Positions 8,757 to 17,397 of a stretch of 32,936 bases of DNA are shown here, in pieces; position 1 is the first letter of the stretch; each line of letters opens with the position of its first letter. Position numbers and translations under genes: made by a program. The notes beneath the pieces were generated by a model. The model was not told where the DNA came from and did no database searches. It worked only from the letters and a program-made list of their open reading frames with translations. The stretch lies in the NCBI GenBank assembly GCA_017985985.1, contig JAGNWK010000025.1:1-32936 (forward strand). Direction: 5' to 3'. The DNA is from Oligoflexales bacterium (GTDB lineage: Bacteria; Bdellovibrionota_B; Oligoflexia; Oligoflexales; Bog-1112).

Positions 8757-9159
8757 TTTTATGTGTGGACGAGCCCTATCTCCTTGTCTAAATTTTTCTC
8801 TTTGTAAAATAACCTACTGATTTTAAAATTTTTTATTTCTTTCAGAGCCGGTTCCATTCTTGGGAAGGATAAAATCTCTTCAGATAAGATCTGATTCTGG
8901 ACGGTTTCTTTATAGGCTCGAAAATATTTGAAAGTAGCTACCTAAGTTCCCTAGAATAGCATTACGACATAGATGATGATGTGTCGTAAACCCAAGGAGC
9001 AACCCCCATGTGATGTATGGCAAGAAAGTTTGAGTCGTTCAATTCAAACAAGCTCTTGCTCCTTGAAGCTCCCTCAGATGTGGCAAAGCTGAATATGTTT
9101 GGGCCACTCTCACCAGTAACTTACGACTCAGATAGCACATACATCACAAGCATGGTTAG

Positions 9160-9185
9160 GGTACGGCTTCTTCAGAAGCCGTACC
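9160..9185 (+). other. Perfect 11-bp hairpin
   Basis: GGTACGGCTTC (9160-9170), loop TTCA and GAAGCCGTACC (9175-9185). It is GC-rich and very stable for its size. No run of T follows directly, so a simple terminator is unlikely. Confidence 0.6.
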
Positions 9186-9205
9186 TCCTGCCTTTTGCAC
9201 CTAGA

Positions 9206-9292
9206 GAACCCTCCCACAAGTCGTCTAGCTGCTTATTTCATCGCTGCGCTGTTCGCTCCTCAATGTCTTGCTATACGACTTGTGAGAGGTTC
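9206..9292 (+). repeat. Inverted repeat, family 3, copy 1
   Basis: The left arm at 9206-9228 (CCTCCCACAAGTCGTCTAGC and flanks) pairs with the right arm at 9270-9292 (GCTATACGACTTGTGAGAGG and flanks), with a few mismatches and a loop of about 40 nt. The right arm contains CTTGCTATACGACTTGTG (9267-9284), which recurs exactly at 29091-29108. The repeat ends about 65 bp before the next gene. Confidence 0.7.
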
Positions 9293-9303
9293 TTAAAAAG
9301 CCT

Positions 9304-9331
9304 TTGCTTAGATTTTTTCGTGTAATATATT
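9304..9331 (+). promoter_or_regulatory. Possible sigma70-type promoter
   Basis: TTGCTT (9304-9309) and TATATT (9326-9331) are 16 bp apart. This would start transcription about 20 bp before the coding start at 9359. It is supported by position and AT-rich context only. Confidence 0.4.
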
Positions 9332-9358
9332 AAGATTTCCATTCAATGAGGTGATGAA

Positions 9359-9853
9359 ATGAAAAATCTGCTGACTCGTTTACAAAAAGATTTAGATAAA
9401 TTTCAAAATGTTCTTCAAAAAGAAGGGGCGGATCTCTTTAATAAAGTGAACAAGAAGATGAAGCAGATCGATTTTAGAGACAATATTGACTCTGCGCGAA
9501 AAGAACTTGGAAAAATACTGCAGACGAAACTCGAAAAAATTGAGCCGTCCTATCATCGTTTCGTAGAAGAGCTGCATAAAAATGCTGAAAAAGCCGGTAT
9601 TAATCTTGTTAAGATAGAAACTGAAATCAAAAAACGAGCTGTTCAAGCCCGTAAGAAATTGGAGGGTAGCTCGGTTCGATTTTCTGGAGCCGTAAAGAAA
9701 AGTACCAGCAGTCAGAGTAAAGCTCCAAAGGTAGTAAAAAAAGCGAGCAAAGCGGCTCCTGAACGTGCAGCCCAGAAGGGCGAGTCCGTAAGGGCTTCTG
9801 CTCAGAGCAGGGCCTCTTCTCCTCGTAAAACACGTAAAACCAAAGCGGAATGA
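9359..9853 (+). CDS. Basic coiled-coil protein with Lys/Ala/Ser-rich tail (phasin- or histone H1-like)
   Basis: No enzyme family is recognised. Residues 1-105 are predicted amphipathic helix with repeated charged heptads (LQKDLDKFQNVLQKEGADLF and later ELGKILQTKLEKIE). Residues 110-164 are low-complexity and strongly basic, rich in Lys, Ala, Ser and Arg, like the tails of histone H1-like, AlgP-type or phasin-related proteins. This makes binding to nucleic acid or another polyanion plausible, but it is not shown. The start is well set: GAGGTG (9348-9353) lies 5 nt before ATG 9359. mutY begins 16 bp after its stop, so they may be co-transcribed. The gene lies behind a family 3 repeat and a possible promoter. 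Confidence 0.75.
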   Translation: MKNLLTRLQKDLDKFQNVLQKEGADLFNKVNKKMKQIDFRDNIDSARKELGKILQTKLEKIEPSYHRFVEELHKNAEKAGINLVKIETEIKKRAVQARKKLEGSSVRFSGAVKKSTSSQSKAPKVVKKASKAAPERAAQKGESVRASAQSRASSPRKTRKTKAE

Positions 9854-9869
9854 CGAGAAAAGAAGATCT

Positions 9870-10994
9870 GTGCATTTTCATGAAAATTTGTTCCGGAAGA
9901 AACTTCTATCTTGGTATGAAAAGAATAAGAAGCCGCATCCCTGGCGTTTAATGTGGAATCAGGATCGTGATCCCTATCCTGTTTGGGTCAGTGAAATTTT
10001 ACTTCAACAAACGACTCTCTCCGCAGCTACGCCTGCGTTTCTTCGTTTTTTATCTACTTTTCCTGACCCTACTTCGCTAGCTCAGGCTGAAGAACTGGCT
10101 GTGAAACAGGTCGTCCAAGGCCTTGGCTATTATCGACGTTTTTCTTTTTTAAAAAGAGCTGCAGAGCAATTGAGTTTGAAAGAGAAAAATAAGAGGATTA
10201 TCTGGCCGCAAACTTATGACGAGTGGAAGAAGCTTCCAGGGGTAGGAGACTATACAGCTTCCGCTGTGAGCAGTATCGTACTTAATCTTCCTGAGCCTAG
10301 TATCGATGGCAATGTCGAGAGGGTTCTTAGTCGGCTGTTTGATATCAGAGAGCCGATTCTTCCGAAAACAAAGGCCATTTTTAAAGAGATGAGTCGAGGG
10401 CTTATCTGTAGAAAATGTCCAGGTGATTATAATCAGGCCATGATGGAAATAGGACAGACGGTCTGCCGAGTCAAAAGTCCGAGCTGTGATCACTGTCCTC
10501 TTTCTTCTTTCTGTCTCGCAAAAGAGAGAAAAAGTATTCATTTGGCCCCCAGTTCGAAAACGATGAAGCCTCGTCAGACGCTTTTTCTTCACCTTGTGAT
10601 CATGCAGGATGGCTCTCGGTATGGCCTCGTGGAGAGGCCTTCATCTGCAAAATTTTTAAAAGGTGTGACAGGATTTTTAACCGCTATTGATCCTGACTGT
10701 GTGAGTTTAGAAGATAGCTCAGATCAGCGCCTTTATCAGATGGATGGGAGACCTGAGCTGTTCTGTCAGGAGTTTAAGAGAATTGGTGCTTTTAAACATA
10801 GTATAACGCACCATGATTTACTGGTGAGTGTAAGCCTGAGTTCTGCCCAGCTATGGACTGTTCTTAGTCCGGTGTGGCTTGCTCCCGACGACTTGGAGGC
10901 CAAGCTTGTCAGTAGTCTTGATATAAAGGCTTGGAACCTTCTAAGGAAAAGCAAGGAGGGGCGGCTGGTTCCCCTGAAAAGGAAAAACAACTAA
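9870..10994 (+). CDS. mutY: A/G-specific adenine glycosylase
   Basis: Base-excision repair enzyme that removes adenine mispaired with 8-oxoguanine. The catalytic Glu42 is in VSEILLQQTT, the helix-hairpin-helix is LPGVGDYTA (122-130) and the catalytic Asp146 is in SIDGNVERV. The 4Fe-4S cluster motif is complete: Cys199, Cys206, Cys209 and Cys215 with the standard 6-2-5 spacing. Residues from about 230 to 374 form the Nudix-like C-terminal domain that reads 8-oxoguanine in the family. The predicted start is GTG 9870, with a weak AAGAAG before it; the N-terminus aligns well with the family. It follows the basic coiled-coil gene closely, and hflK begins 15 bp after its stop. Confidence 0.95.
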   Translation: MHFHENLFRKKLLSWYEKNKKPHPWRLMWNQDRDPYPVWVSEILLQQTTLSAATPAFLRFLSTFPDPTSLAQAEELAVKQVVQGLGYYRRFSFLKRAAEQLSLKEKNKRIIWPQTYDEWKKLPGVGDYTASAVSSIVLNLPEPSIDGNVERVLSRLFDIREPILPKTKAIFKEMSRGLICRKCPGDYNQAMMEIGQTVCRVKSPSCDHCPLSSFCLAKERKSIHLAPSSKTMKPRQTLFLHLVIMQDGSRYGLVERPSSAKFLKGVTGFLTAIDPDCVSLEDSSDQRLYQMDGRPELFCQEFKRIGAFKHSITHHDLLVSVSLSSAQLWTVLSPVWLAPDDLEAKLVSSLDIKAWNLLRKSKEGRLVPLKRKNN

Positions 10995-11009
10995 AAAAGA
11001 GGTGAGCCC

Positions 11010-11948
11010 TTGCTAAGTTTTGTCAAAGTTAAAGGTTTTTTGAAATTTTCTATGGTAGCTGTCGCTGTGGCTGCTTTACTTTTCTTTTCTTTTTATCAGG
11101 TCGATACGGCCCATAAAGGGGTTGTCACACGTTTTGGTGCATTTAGTCACATTTCAGATGAGGGTCCCCATTTTAAGATCCCTTTTGGGGTAGATAGAGT
11201 TTTTCAAGTCCCTGTGACGCGAGTTCATGAACTTCAGTTTGGTTTTAGAAAAGGAGGTGAATCCATCGATCCGGAGACGGCACGACAGGAGAGCCTCATG
11301 CTGACGGGGGATTTGAACGTTGCTCTTGTGGAATGGATTTTGCAATTTAGAATCAGTGAGCCCCAGGACTATTTATTTCGAGTCGCTCAAGTTGAGAAAA
11401 GTATTCGAGATGTCTCTATCTCTGTGATGAGGAGAGTCGTTGGGGACAAACTTGTGAGTGACGTCTTGACCACAGATCGTGTGGTGATTGCAGAAAAAGC
11501 TCGGAAGCTGACGCAGGCGACACTTGATCATTATCGTATCGGTGTGGAGATTACCAAGATCAGTTTACAAAATGTCACCCCACCTGAAATTGTGAAACCT
11601 GCTTTCAACGAAATAAATATTGCTAAGCAAGAAATGGAGCAGTGGATCAATCAAGCTCAGGAAGTCTATAACAAGGTGATTCCTGAGGCTGAGGGGAAGG
11701 CTGCAAAGCTTGTTTCTGAGGCGGAGGCCTATGCCATCGAGCTCGTTAATCGGGCGAAGGGGGATAGTGAAAAATTTGCCCGAGTTTATACGGCCTATAA
11801 GGATTCTCCTGTTCTTACCAAAAAAAGGCTTTATCTAGAAACAATGGAAGAGCTCTTTAAAAATGCTAAGAAGGTGACTTTAGTCGATGAAAAGATCAAA
11901 GGGGTGCTGCCTATCTTTTCCAATAATCTGCCGCAAGGAGGGGGTTAA
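11010..11948 (+). CDS. hflK: HflK-like SPFH/prohibitin-family membrane protein
   Basis: Partner of HflC in the membrane assembly that surrounds and restrains the FtsH protease. There is one N-terminal membrane segment (about 13-30), then an SPFH domain (GVVTRFGAF, GPHFKIPFGVDRVFQVPV) and a long helical region (KPAFNEINIAKQEMEQWINQAQEVYNKVIPEAEGKA, split here only by description) typical of HflK. At 312 residues it is shorter than E. coli HflK (about 419) and lacks the Gly-rich N-terminal extension. The start is TTG 11010, preceded by AGAGGTGAG. The stop TAA overlaps the hflC ATG by one base, a sign of coupled translation. ftsH is not in the window. Confidence 0.93.
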   Translation: MLSFVKVKGFLKFSMVAVAVAALLFFSFYQVDTAHKGVVTRFGAFSHISDEGPHFKIPFGVDRVFQVPVTRVHELQFGFRKGGESIDPETARQESLMLTGDLNVALVEWILQFRISEPQDYLFRVAQVEKSIRDVSISVMRRVVGDKLVSDVLTTDRVVIAEKARKLTQATLDHYRIGVEITKISLQNVTPPEIVKPAFNEINIAKQEMEQWINQAQEVYNKVIPEAEGKAAKLVSEAEAYAIELVNRAKGDSEKFARVYTAYKDSPVLTKKRLYLETMEELFKNAKKVTLVDEKIKGVLPIFSNNLPQGGG

Positions 11949-12931
11949 TGATGAGATTTTTACTTGCTCTTGCCTTGTTACTAGTACCTGTTGTGATGGC
12001 TTTTAGCTCTTTTACACTTCTTGATTCAGAGCAGGCCTTGATTCTCGAGCTTGGTAAAATAAAAGGCCCCCCCATCACAAAGGCTGGGATCCATTTTAAA
12101 ATACCTTGGCTTCAGGACGTTAAAGTTTTCGATAAGAGGATACTGCAGTGGGATGGAGATCGAGGGGAAATTCCGACGAAAGATAGAAAATTCATTTGGG
12201 TTGATATCGTTGCCAGGTGGCGTATTGCCGATCCAGCTGCTTTCTATAAAGCTGTGAAGGATGTTCCCCAGGCTCTGCTCAGGATGGCGCCCATTATTGA
12301 TGGGATCACAAAGGACACTATCTCAGGTTTTAACCTCATAGAAGCCGTAAGAAATTCCAATCAAATCATGGAGGACATTCAAAAGAATAAGGAAGAGGCA
12401 GAGAAGTTGCTCGCCATTGATGCTGCCGATATGAGCCTGGATGAGGTGAGTTCAAGTGTGCAAGGTGTGCAGGTGGGTAGAGAGAAGATTAGTAGTCTTA
12501 TCACGGAGAAGGCTGGCGCCGAGCTAAAATCTTTTGGAATTGAGCTCATCGACGTCCAAATTCGAAGTATTGCCTATAAGGAACTGGTTGAGCAAAAAGT
12601 GTATAGCCGGATGATTTCTGAGAGGATGAAAATTGCTACGAAAATTCGCTCCATTGGGAAGGGTGAAGAAGCAAAGATATTGGGGCAAATGGATTTGATG
12701 TTGAAAAAAATCGAATCAGAAGCTTACAGGAAAAGCCAGATTCTTAAGGGGGAGGCAGAAGCTCAGGCTATAGATATCTATGCCAAGACGTTGAAGGAGG
12801 ATCCTAAGTATTTTGAGTTCGTGAAGACCCTCGAAGCCTATAAAGGGGCTTTGTCTAAGCAGACAGAGTACATCTTGTCGACAGACAGCTCCTTCTTCAA
12901 ATTTCTTGATTCTGGCAAGGAGGGATTTTAG
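11948..12931 (+). CDS. hflC: HflC-like SPFH/prohibitin-family membrane protein
   Basis: Second subunit of the HflKC complex. Residues 1-20 form a signal-anchor, followed by the SPFH domain (LILELGKIKG, GIHFKIPWLQDVKVFDKRIL, KDRKFIWVDIVARWRI). The C-terminal helix is charged and Ala-rich (RKSQILKGEAEAQAIDIYAK), as in HflC. Length (327 aa) is close to the E. coli protein. AAGGAGG lies about 6-10 nt before the ATG that overlaps the hflK stop. The last five codons (Gly-Lys-Glu-Gly-Phe) and the stop are made by a family 2 repeat, so the element has become the natural end of this gene. It is convergent with secA. Confidence 0.94.
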   Translation: MMRFLLALALLLVPVVMAFSSFTLLDSEQALILELGKIKGPPITKAGIHFKIPWLQDVKVFDKRILQWDGDRGEIPTKDRKFIWVDIVARWRIADPAAFYKAVKDVPQALLRMAPIIDGITKDTISGFNLIEAVRNSNQIMEDIQKNKEEAEKLLAIDAADMSLDEVSSSVQGVQVGREKISSLITEKAGAELKSFGIELIDVQIRSIAYKELVEQKVYSRMISERMKIATKIRSIGKGEEAKILGQMDLMLKKIESEAYRKSQILKGEAEAQAIDIYAKTLKEDPKYFEFVKTLEAYKGALSKQTEYILSTDSSFFKFLDSGKEGF

Positions 12932-13005
12932 GGGAAACTGCGCAGCTGGTTGCCCGACTCTAGCAAGGAGGGGTTTTATAGGGGACTGCGTAGCTGGTTC
13001 CCCTA
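12915..13005 (+). repeat. GCAAGGAGG hairpin element, family 2, copies 1 and 2
   Basis: There are two direct copies (12915-12955 and 12963-13005), each starting GCAAGGAGGG and ending near AGCTGGTT. Copy 2 forms the stem TAGGGGA (12979-12985) with TCCCCTA (12999-13005); copy 1 is degenerate in the closing arm. Copy 1 overlaps the hflC stop. The pair lies between convergent hflC and secA and could end transcription from both sides. Confidence 0.75.
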
Positions 13006-13020
13006 AGGAACTAAGAAAGA

Positions 13021-15660
13021 CTAAACTTGGGCACCGATGCCGTGGCATTTTTTATACTTCTTCTGAGATCCACATGGACAGAGGTCGTTTCGTCCAACCT
13101 TTTCAGCATCCCTTCTGTAGGGCTGGGGAGCATCTGGGGCTGGACTAGTTGTCGATGGGCTTCCGCGGTATATGAGTTTTTCTTCTTGAGCTCCTCTTTT
13201 TTCAGAGAGGGTCTGAGCACTTTCTGATTCACCTCTGTTGAGGGTTAGCTGTTCTGGGTGGAGTTCTTCATCGCTAGCCTCAAGTGCCAGGGCTTGTTGC
13301 TCAGCTGCAACAAATGTTGGGAATGGCATGCGGAGTAGAGTGAGAACAGTTTCGTTTTCGATTCTTCCCATCAAACTTTCAAAGAGGAGGAAGCCTTCGC
13401 GCTTATATTCCTGCAGAGGGTCTCTTTGTCCATAGCCACGCAGACTCACAGAGTCTTTCAGAGCGTCCATGGAAAGAAGGTGTTCTTTCCATGAGTGGTC
13501 AATAATTTGCAAGAAAATGATATTTTCAAGTCGTTTGATGGCCTCTCGCTCAAAATGCTTCGATTTTTCTGTGTAGAATTTATGAAGCTGTTCTGCCGCG
13601 AAATCTACAACGGACGCTATAGATGTTTCTGTCCAGTTTATACCAGCCAGAGAAACGGGGACTTGAAACTCTTGTCCGAGCTCTTTCTCGATGGCTTCTC
13701 GCGACCAACTCTCGGTATTCATGCTTTCTGGTGAGAATTTTTCAATCAGGTTCTGAGTCATGGCTCTGATGCAGGATTCGAAGAAGGTTAAGTCCCCTTG
13801 TCCTGTGAGAGCCAGGTGTCTTTTCTGATAGATGACCTGTCTTTGTTGGTTCATCACATCGTCATATTCAAGCAAATTTTTCCGACTGGAGAAATTTTGC
13901 TCTTCGACGCGTCGTTGGGCTTTTTCTATAGCTCTGGTCACCATGGGGGAAACGATGGCCTCGCCCTCTTTCATCCCGAGTCGAGCCATAATGGAGGAGA
14001 GCTTATCGGATGCGAAAATGCGCATGAGGTCATCTTCAAGCGACAAGAAGAATTTAGAGCGTCCCCCGTCACCCTGACGACCTGAACGTCCCCTCAGCTG
14101 ATTATCAATCCTGCGAGATTCGTGTCTTTCCGTCCCGATCACATAGAGTCCGCCAAGTTCATTCACTCCCTCACCGAGGACGATGTCTGTTCCACGACCT
14201 GCCATGTTGGTGGCAATAGTTACGCGCCCCTTTTTCCCAGCGTCTGCAATGATGCTCGCTTCGCGAGCATGATTTTTAGCGTTGAGGACATCATGGGGTA
14301 CGTTTCTTTTCTTGAGTAAACTCGAGAGAAGTTCACTTTTTTCAACAGAAACGGTTCCGACGAGGACAGGTTGTCCCTTTTCTTGTGCCACAGAGATATC
14401 TTCTGCAATGGCTTGGAATTTTTCAGTGGCCGTTCTAAAGATCACGTCTTCGTCATCGATACGGACAGCTTTTCTATGCGTAGGGATCACGACGACATCG
14501 AGATTGTAAATTTTTTTGAATTCGACAGCCTCGGTGTCTGCAGTTCCTGTCATCCCTGAAAGGACACTGTAGAGACGGAAATAATTTTGAAAAGTGATGG
14601 TCGCTAAAGTCTGAGTTTCCTGCTGGACCTGTACTCGTTCTTTGGCTTCCAAAGCGCCGTGAAGGCCATCGCTATATCGTCTTCCAGGCATAAGGCGACC
14701 GGTGAACTCGTCAACGATGAGCACTTCCCCTTGCCTGACGACATAGTCGACGTCTTTTTTAAAGAGAACATGGGCTTTGAGAGCTTGTTGGCTGTGGTGA
14801 AGCCAGTCGATGTGCTGTGGTTCGTAGAGGTTATTGATCCTGAGCCTCTTCTCCATTTTGCTGATGCCGTCTTCTGTAAAAGAGACAGTCCTACTTTTTT
14901 CATCCACGGTATAATCCCCGTCTTTTTGCAGACCAGGGATGGCCGTATTGACTATTTTATAGATCTCAATATTGGAGTCGGCAGCCCCTGAAATGATCAG
15001 AGGGGTTCGAGCCTCGTCGATAAGAATGGAGTCAACCTCATCGACAATGGCAAAAGAATGTCCGCGTTGAACAAGTCTTGCGGCGTCTGTTTTCATGTTA
15101 TCCCGGAGGAAGTCAAAGCCAAATTCGTTGTTGGTTCCGTAGGTGATATCACAGGCGTAGGCTTCCTGGCGCTGTCTGTCATTTAAGCCGTGGAGTATAG
15201 TCCCAACACTCATGCCAAGAAAATTGTAGACGGCCCCCATCCACTCCGCATCACGTCTAGCGAGGTAGTCGTTGACGGTGACGACATGAGCTCCCTGAGC
15301 GGCTAGAGCATGAAGATAGACAGGAAGAGTTGCCGTCAGGGTTTTCCCCTCTCCTGTTTTCATTTCAGAAATTTTACCCTGATGGAGAACAATACCGCCG
15401 AGGATCTGGACATCAAAATGCCTCTGATTCAAGACCCTGCGTGCCGCTTCTCTACAGACGGCATAAGCCTCAGGCAACAAGTCGATCAGGGTCCGACCGT
15501 TGCTAATCTGCTGGCGAAAATCAAGGCTTTGAGATTTAAGTTCATCATCATTCAGTCTTTTAAATCGTTCCTCGAGATCGTTTGTCTTCGCCAGGAGCGG
15601 TCTTAGACTCTGAATGATCTTGTCGTTTTTTGTCCCGAATAATTTTGTGAGAAAGCTCAT
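13021..15660 (-). CDS. secA: Protein translocase ATPase SecA
   Basis: Motor of the Sec pathway that drives unfolded proteins through SecYEG. Walker A is MKTGEGKT (100-107, Lys106) and Walker B/DEAD-like is [16 protein letters not shown] (205-220). The second nucleotide domain has [14 protein letters not shown] and [11 protein letters not shown]. The C-terminal zinc motif is intact (Cys861, Cys863, Cys872, His873), which suggests binding to SecB or lipid as in proteobacteria. Length (879 aa) is normal. The ATG at 15660 has no clear ribosome site; upstream is AAAAAGACGCTAAAA. It follows the M23 peptidase gene by 35 bp on the same strand, so it may depend on translation or transcription from that gene. 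Confidence 0.97.
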   Translation of the reverse strand: MSFLTKLFGTKNDKIIQSLRPLLAKTNDLEERFKRLNDDELKSQSLDFRQQISNGRTLIDLLPEAYAVCREAARRVLNQRHFDVQILGGIVLHQGKISEMKTGEGKTLTATLPVYLHALAAQGAHVVTVNDYLARRDAEWMGAVYNFLGMSVGTILHGLNDRQRQEAYACDITYGTNNEFGFDFLRDNMKTDAARLVQRGHSFAIVDEVDSILIDEARTPLIISGAADSNIEIYKIVNTAIPGLQKDGDYTVDEKSRTVSFTEDGISKMEKRLRINNLYEPQHIDWLHHSQQALKAHVLFKKDVDYVVRQGEVLIVDEFTGRLMPGRRYSDGLHGALEAKERVQVQQETQTLATITFQNYFRLYSVLSGMTGTADTEAVEFKKIYNLDVVVIPTHRKAVRIDDEDVIFRTATEKFQAIAEDISVAQEKGQPVLVGTVSVEKSELLSSLLKKRNVPHDVLNAKNHAREASIIADAGKKGRVTIATNMAGRGTDIVLGEGVNELGGLYVIGTERHESRRIDNQLRGRSGRQGDGGRSKFFLSLEDDLMRIFASDKLSSIMARLGMKEGEAIVSPMVTRAIEKAQRRVEEQNFSSRKNLLEYDDVMNQQRQVIYQKRHLALTGQGDLTFFESCIRAMTQNLIEKFSPESMNTESWSREAIEKELGQEFQVPVSLAGINWTETSIASVVDFAAEQLHKFYTEKSKHFEREAIKRLENIIFLQIIDHSWKEHLLSMDALKDSVSLRGYGQRDPLQEYKREGFLLFESLMGRIENETVLTLLRMPFPTFVAAEQQALALEASDEELHPEQLTLNRGESESAQTLSEKRGAQEEKLIYRGSPSTTSPAPDAPQPYRRDAEKVGRNDLCPCGSQKKYKKCHGIGAQV

Positions 15661-15695
15661 TTTTAGCGTCTTTTTATATGGTGGAATTCAGGACT

Positions 15696-16694
15696 TTAGA
15701 AGAGTTCCAGATCTGAATCAAGGATAAATTTCTGGGGATTTACAGGATGGCCGTTGACCCAGGCTTCGTAGTGAAGGTGCGGGCCTGTTGTATTTCCAGT
15801 CGATCCTACGGAGGCGATTTGATCTCCTCGCGATACTTTTTGACCGGTTTGGACAAAGTTATGGGTATTGTGTCCGTAGCGAGTGATGACGCCACTTCCA
15901 TAGTGAGCGATGGTGATAAAGTTACCGAAACCTTCTTTTTTACCAGAAAAAATGACAACTCCATCGGCAGGGGCATAGATGGGCGTTCCTGTGGGGGCTG
16001 CTATATCGAGGCCTCTGTGGAGGGAGTTTTCTCCCGTAAAGGGGGATAGTCTGGAGCCATATCGACTAGCAATCCAGCCTTGGACTGGCATGATTGTCGG
16101 GACAGATGTGAGCAGGGTCTTCTTCTGATTGAGGGTGGTGAGGAGTTCTCGCAGTTCAAGGCTGCGATTCTGAGAGGCGTCGTAGATCTCCACGAGGTCA
16201 TTAAAAACACCGCGGAACGATAGCTTTTCAACATCGATGCCAAAGGGAAGAGCTTGAAGGGGCTTTTTCTCAGAGCGTTCACTATCGATTTTTCTGGCCT
16301 GTGCGAGGGAGTACTCTTTTGGGGAAAGAGGACCGATCCCCGTCTGCTCGCTCACCTGGTGAACCTGTAAGCTGACGAGTTCTCCTACTTTTTGAGAGTA
16401 GTCCTTCACTTTTCTTAGTGATTTTTTAAGTTCTTCGAGATTGGATTGAAGAATTTTAGCTTCGCTTTTGATAACGAGGTTTTCCCTTTGGATGGCGTTA
16501 TAATTTGTCTCCAATTTTAGCAAGGAAAAATAGTCGAGTGAGATATAGCCAAGCAGAATAAAAAAAGCAAAAGTGAAGAGATAGGTCAGACGGAAAAGTA
16601 GTTTTGAGAAGGAGAACCGATGGGTTTTCCCATTCGAAGAGACGAGGATGACTTCAAAGCGGCGTAGTGTAAAGCGGTTCATTTTAGATCTCAT
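15696..16694 (-). CDS. Membrane-anchored M23 (LytM) peptidase with coiled coil
   Basis: Envelope peptidase of the LytM/M23 family, or an activator of murein amidases. Residues 33-54 form one membrane helix. A coiled coil (about 60-105) and a linker lead to the M23 domain (about 205-325). The zinc ligands are present: His226 and Asp230 (HRGLD), His306 and His308 (GPHLHYE), and His275 (RYGHN) fits the extra active-site His. The domain is therefore likely active, not an EnvC-like degenerate one. The start ATG 16694 has AGGGG about 5 nt upstream; that sequence is part of a hairpin. The gene lies directly before secA on the same strand, 35 bp apart. Confidence 0.92.
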   Translation of the reverse strand: MRSKMNRFTLRRFEVILVSSNGKTHRFSFSKLLFRLTYLFTFAFFILLGYISLDYFSLLKLETNYNAIQRENLVIKSEAKILQSNLEELKKSLRKVKDYSQKVGELVSLQVHQVSEQTGIGPLSPKEYSLAQARKIDSERSEKKPLQALPFGIDVEKLSFRGVFNDLVEIYDASQNRSLELRELLTTLNQKKTLLTSVPTIMPVQGWIASRYGSRLSPFTGENSLHRGLDIAAPTGTPIYAPADGVVIFSGKKEGFGNFITIAHYGSGVITRYGHNTHNFVQTGQKVSRGDQIASVGSTGNTTGPHLHYEAWVNGHPVNPQKFILDSDLELF

Positions 16695-16698
16695 CGCA

Positions 16699-16722
16699 CC
16701 CCTGTCGTGTTTTTCCCAGGGG
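16699..16722 (-). promoter_or_regulatory. Hairpin masking the ribosome site of the M23-secA pair
   Basis: On the minus strand, CCCCTG (16722-16717), a 12-nt loop and CAGGGG (16704-16699) form a 6-bp GC-rich stem. The AGGGG arm is the ribosome-binding sequence of the ATG at 16694, four bases downstream. Folding would hide it. What would open the hairpin is unknown. Confidence 0.5.
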
Positions 16723-16820
16723 AAGTGTTTTGTAAGTTCTCAACATGTCATGTGCGTGATGCCTGTGTTGAAGTTCTAGCCTTTTTAGCGATTCAACTAT
16801 CAGTTTTCGGCTTTAAGCAG

Positions 16821-17396
16821 CTAAATACGTTTTTGAGAGTTTACATATTTCTCAGCTAATAAGATACAGTGAGCCGATAAAGCATGGTCAATTTGTCCTG
16901 TTCGCACTAGGTTTGAGAGCTCATCGGATTTTACCAGCTGAACTTGAATATTTTCGTCAGGATCTGGAAGATGAGTTCTCTTTGGACTTAGAACGCAGTG
17001 AAAAGCTACGAAGAAATGGACTCTATTGTTTTGTAGGGCTGGATTTGGGTTGACCGAGCCCATGTAGAGGAGTTTTTGACTCGAATATCCGGTTTCTTCC
17101 TCGAGCTCCCGCTTTGCTGTCAAAGTGGGATCTTTTTTCTCGTCAGGGTCAACCACTCCGCCAGGGGTTTCAAGGACGACCGAGAGAGAGCCTGCTCTGA
17201 ACTGACGAATCAGTATGGCCTCACCCTGATCTGTGAGGGGAAGAATATTGACCCAGTCGGGGCAATTAAGGCGATAATAGGGATGAAGACCTGAGCTAAA
17301 ACAGAGCTCTTCAACTTCAAAGGGATGTGTTTTTAGTACAGATCTTCTCGATTCAACTTTTCTCAGAAGTTTGTCTGAGTCCTTATCCGAGGGCAT
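16821..17396 (-). CDS. Nudix hydrolase, ADP-ribose pyrophosphatase-like
   Basis: Nudix enzymes cleave nucleoside diphosphates linked to another moiety. The box spans residues 79-103 (GGVVDPDE, then AKRELEEETGY) with the REL-EE core intact. Two extra residues (KK after DPDE) separate the first Glu from the REL core compared with the standard G-x5-E-x7-RE spacing. The N-terminal beta strands and the PALQNNRVHFF segment resemble ADP-sugar pyrophosphatases. Length (191 aa) is normal. The ATG at 17396 begins one base after the RNase J stop (17398), so translation is probably coupled. Substrate is a guess from the family; a nucleotide-sugar is also possible. Confidence 0.88.
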   Translation of the reverse strand: MPSDKDSDKLLRKVESRRSVLKTHPFEVEELCFSSGLHPYYRLNCPDWVNILPLTDQGEAILIRQFRAGSLSVVLETPGGVVDPDEKKDPTLTAKRELEEETGYSSQKLLYMGSVNPNPALQNNRVHFFVAFHCVLSPKRTHLPDPDENIQVQLVKSDELSNLVRTGQIDHALSAHCILLAEKYVNSQKRI

Positions 17397-17397
17397 G

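Larger units (their letters stand above)
8757..9303 (+). other. Non-coding stretch dense in hairpins; candidate structured RNA or remnant element
   Basis: No convincing protein gene is seen here. The part 8962-9293 holds several perfect stems in a row. They are TTACGACA/TGTCGTAA (8962-8969 with 8982-8989), AAGGAGCAA/TTGCTCCTT (8994-9002 with 9056-9064) with GTTTGA/TCAAAC nested inside (9028-9033 with 9044-9049), an 11-bp stem at 9160-9185 and a long imperfect stem at 9206-9292. A small TCAGAT/ATCTGA hairpin lies upstream at 8880-8894. A ribosome-site-like AAGGAG is inside the second stem and is followed by an ATG-TGA minimal frame at 9008. It could be a non-coding RNA, a leader of the gene at 9359 or the remains of a mobile element. 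Confidence 0.35.

Noticed and set aside
9017..9325. A 102-codon frame on the plus strand
   Set aside because: The composition is not gene-like, no family is recognised, the frame runs through two strong hairpins and a stop follows the better ribosome-placed ATG at 9008.
10149..10592. A 147-codon minus-strand frame inside mutY
   Set aside because: It is a shadow of the mutY catalytic core, including the iron-sulfur motif.
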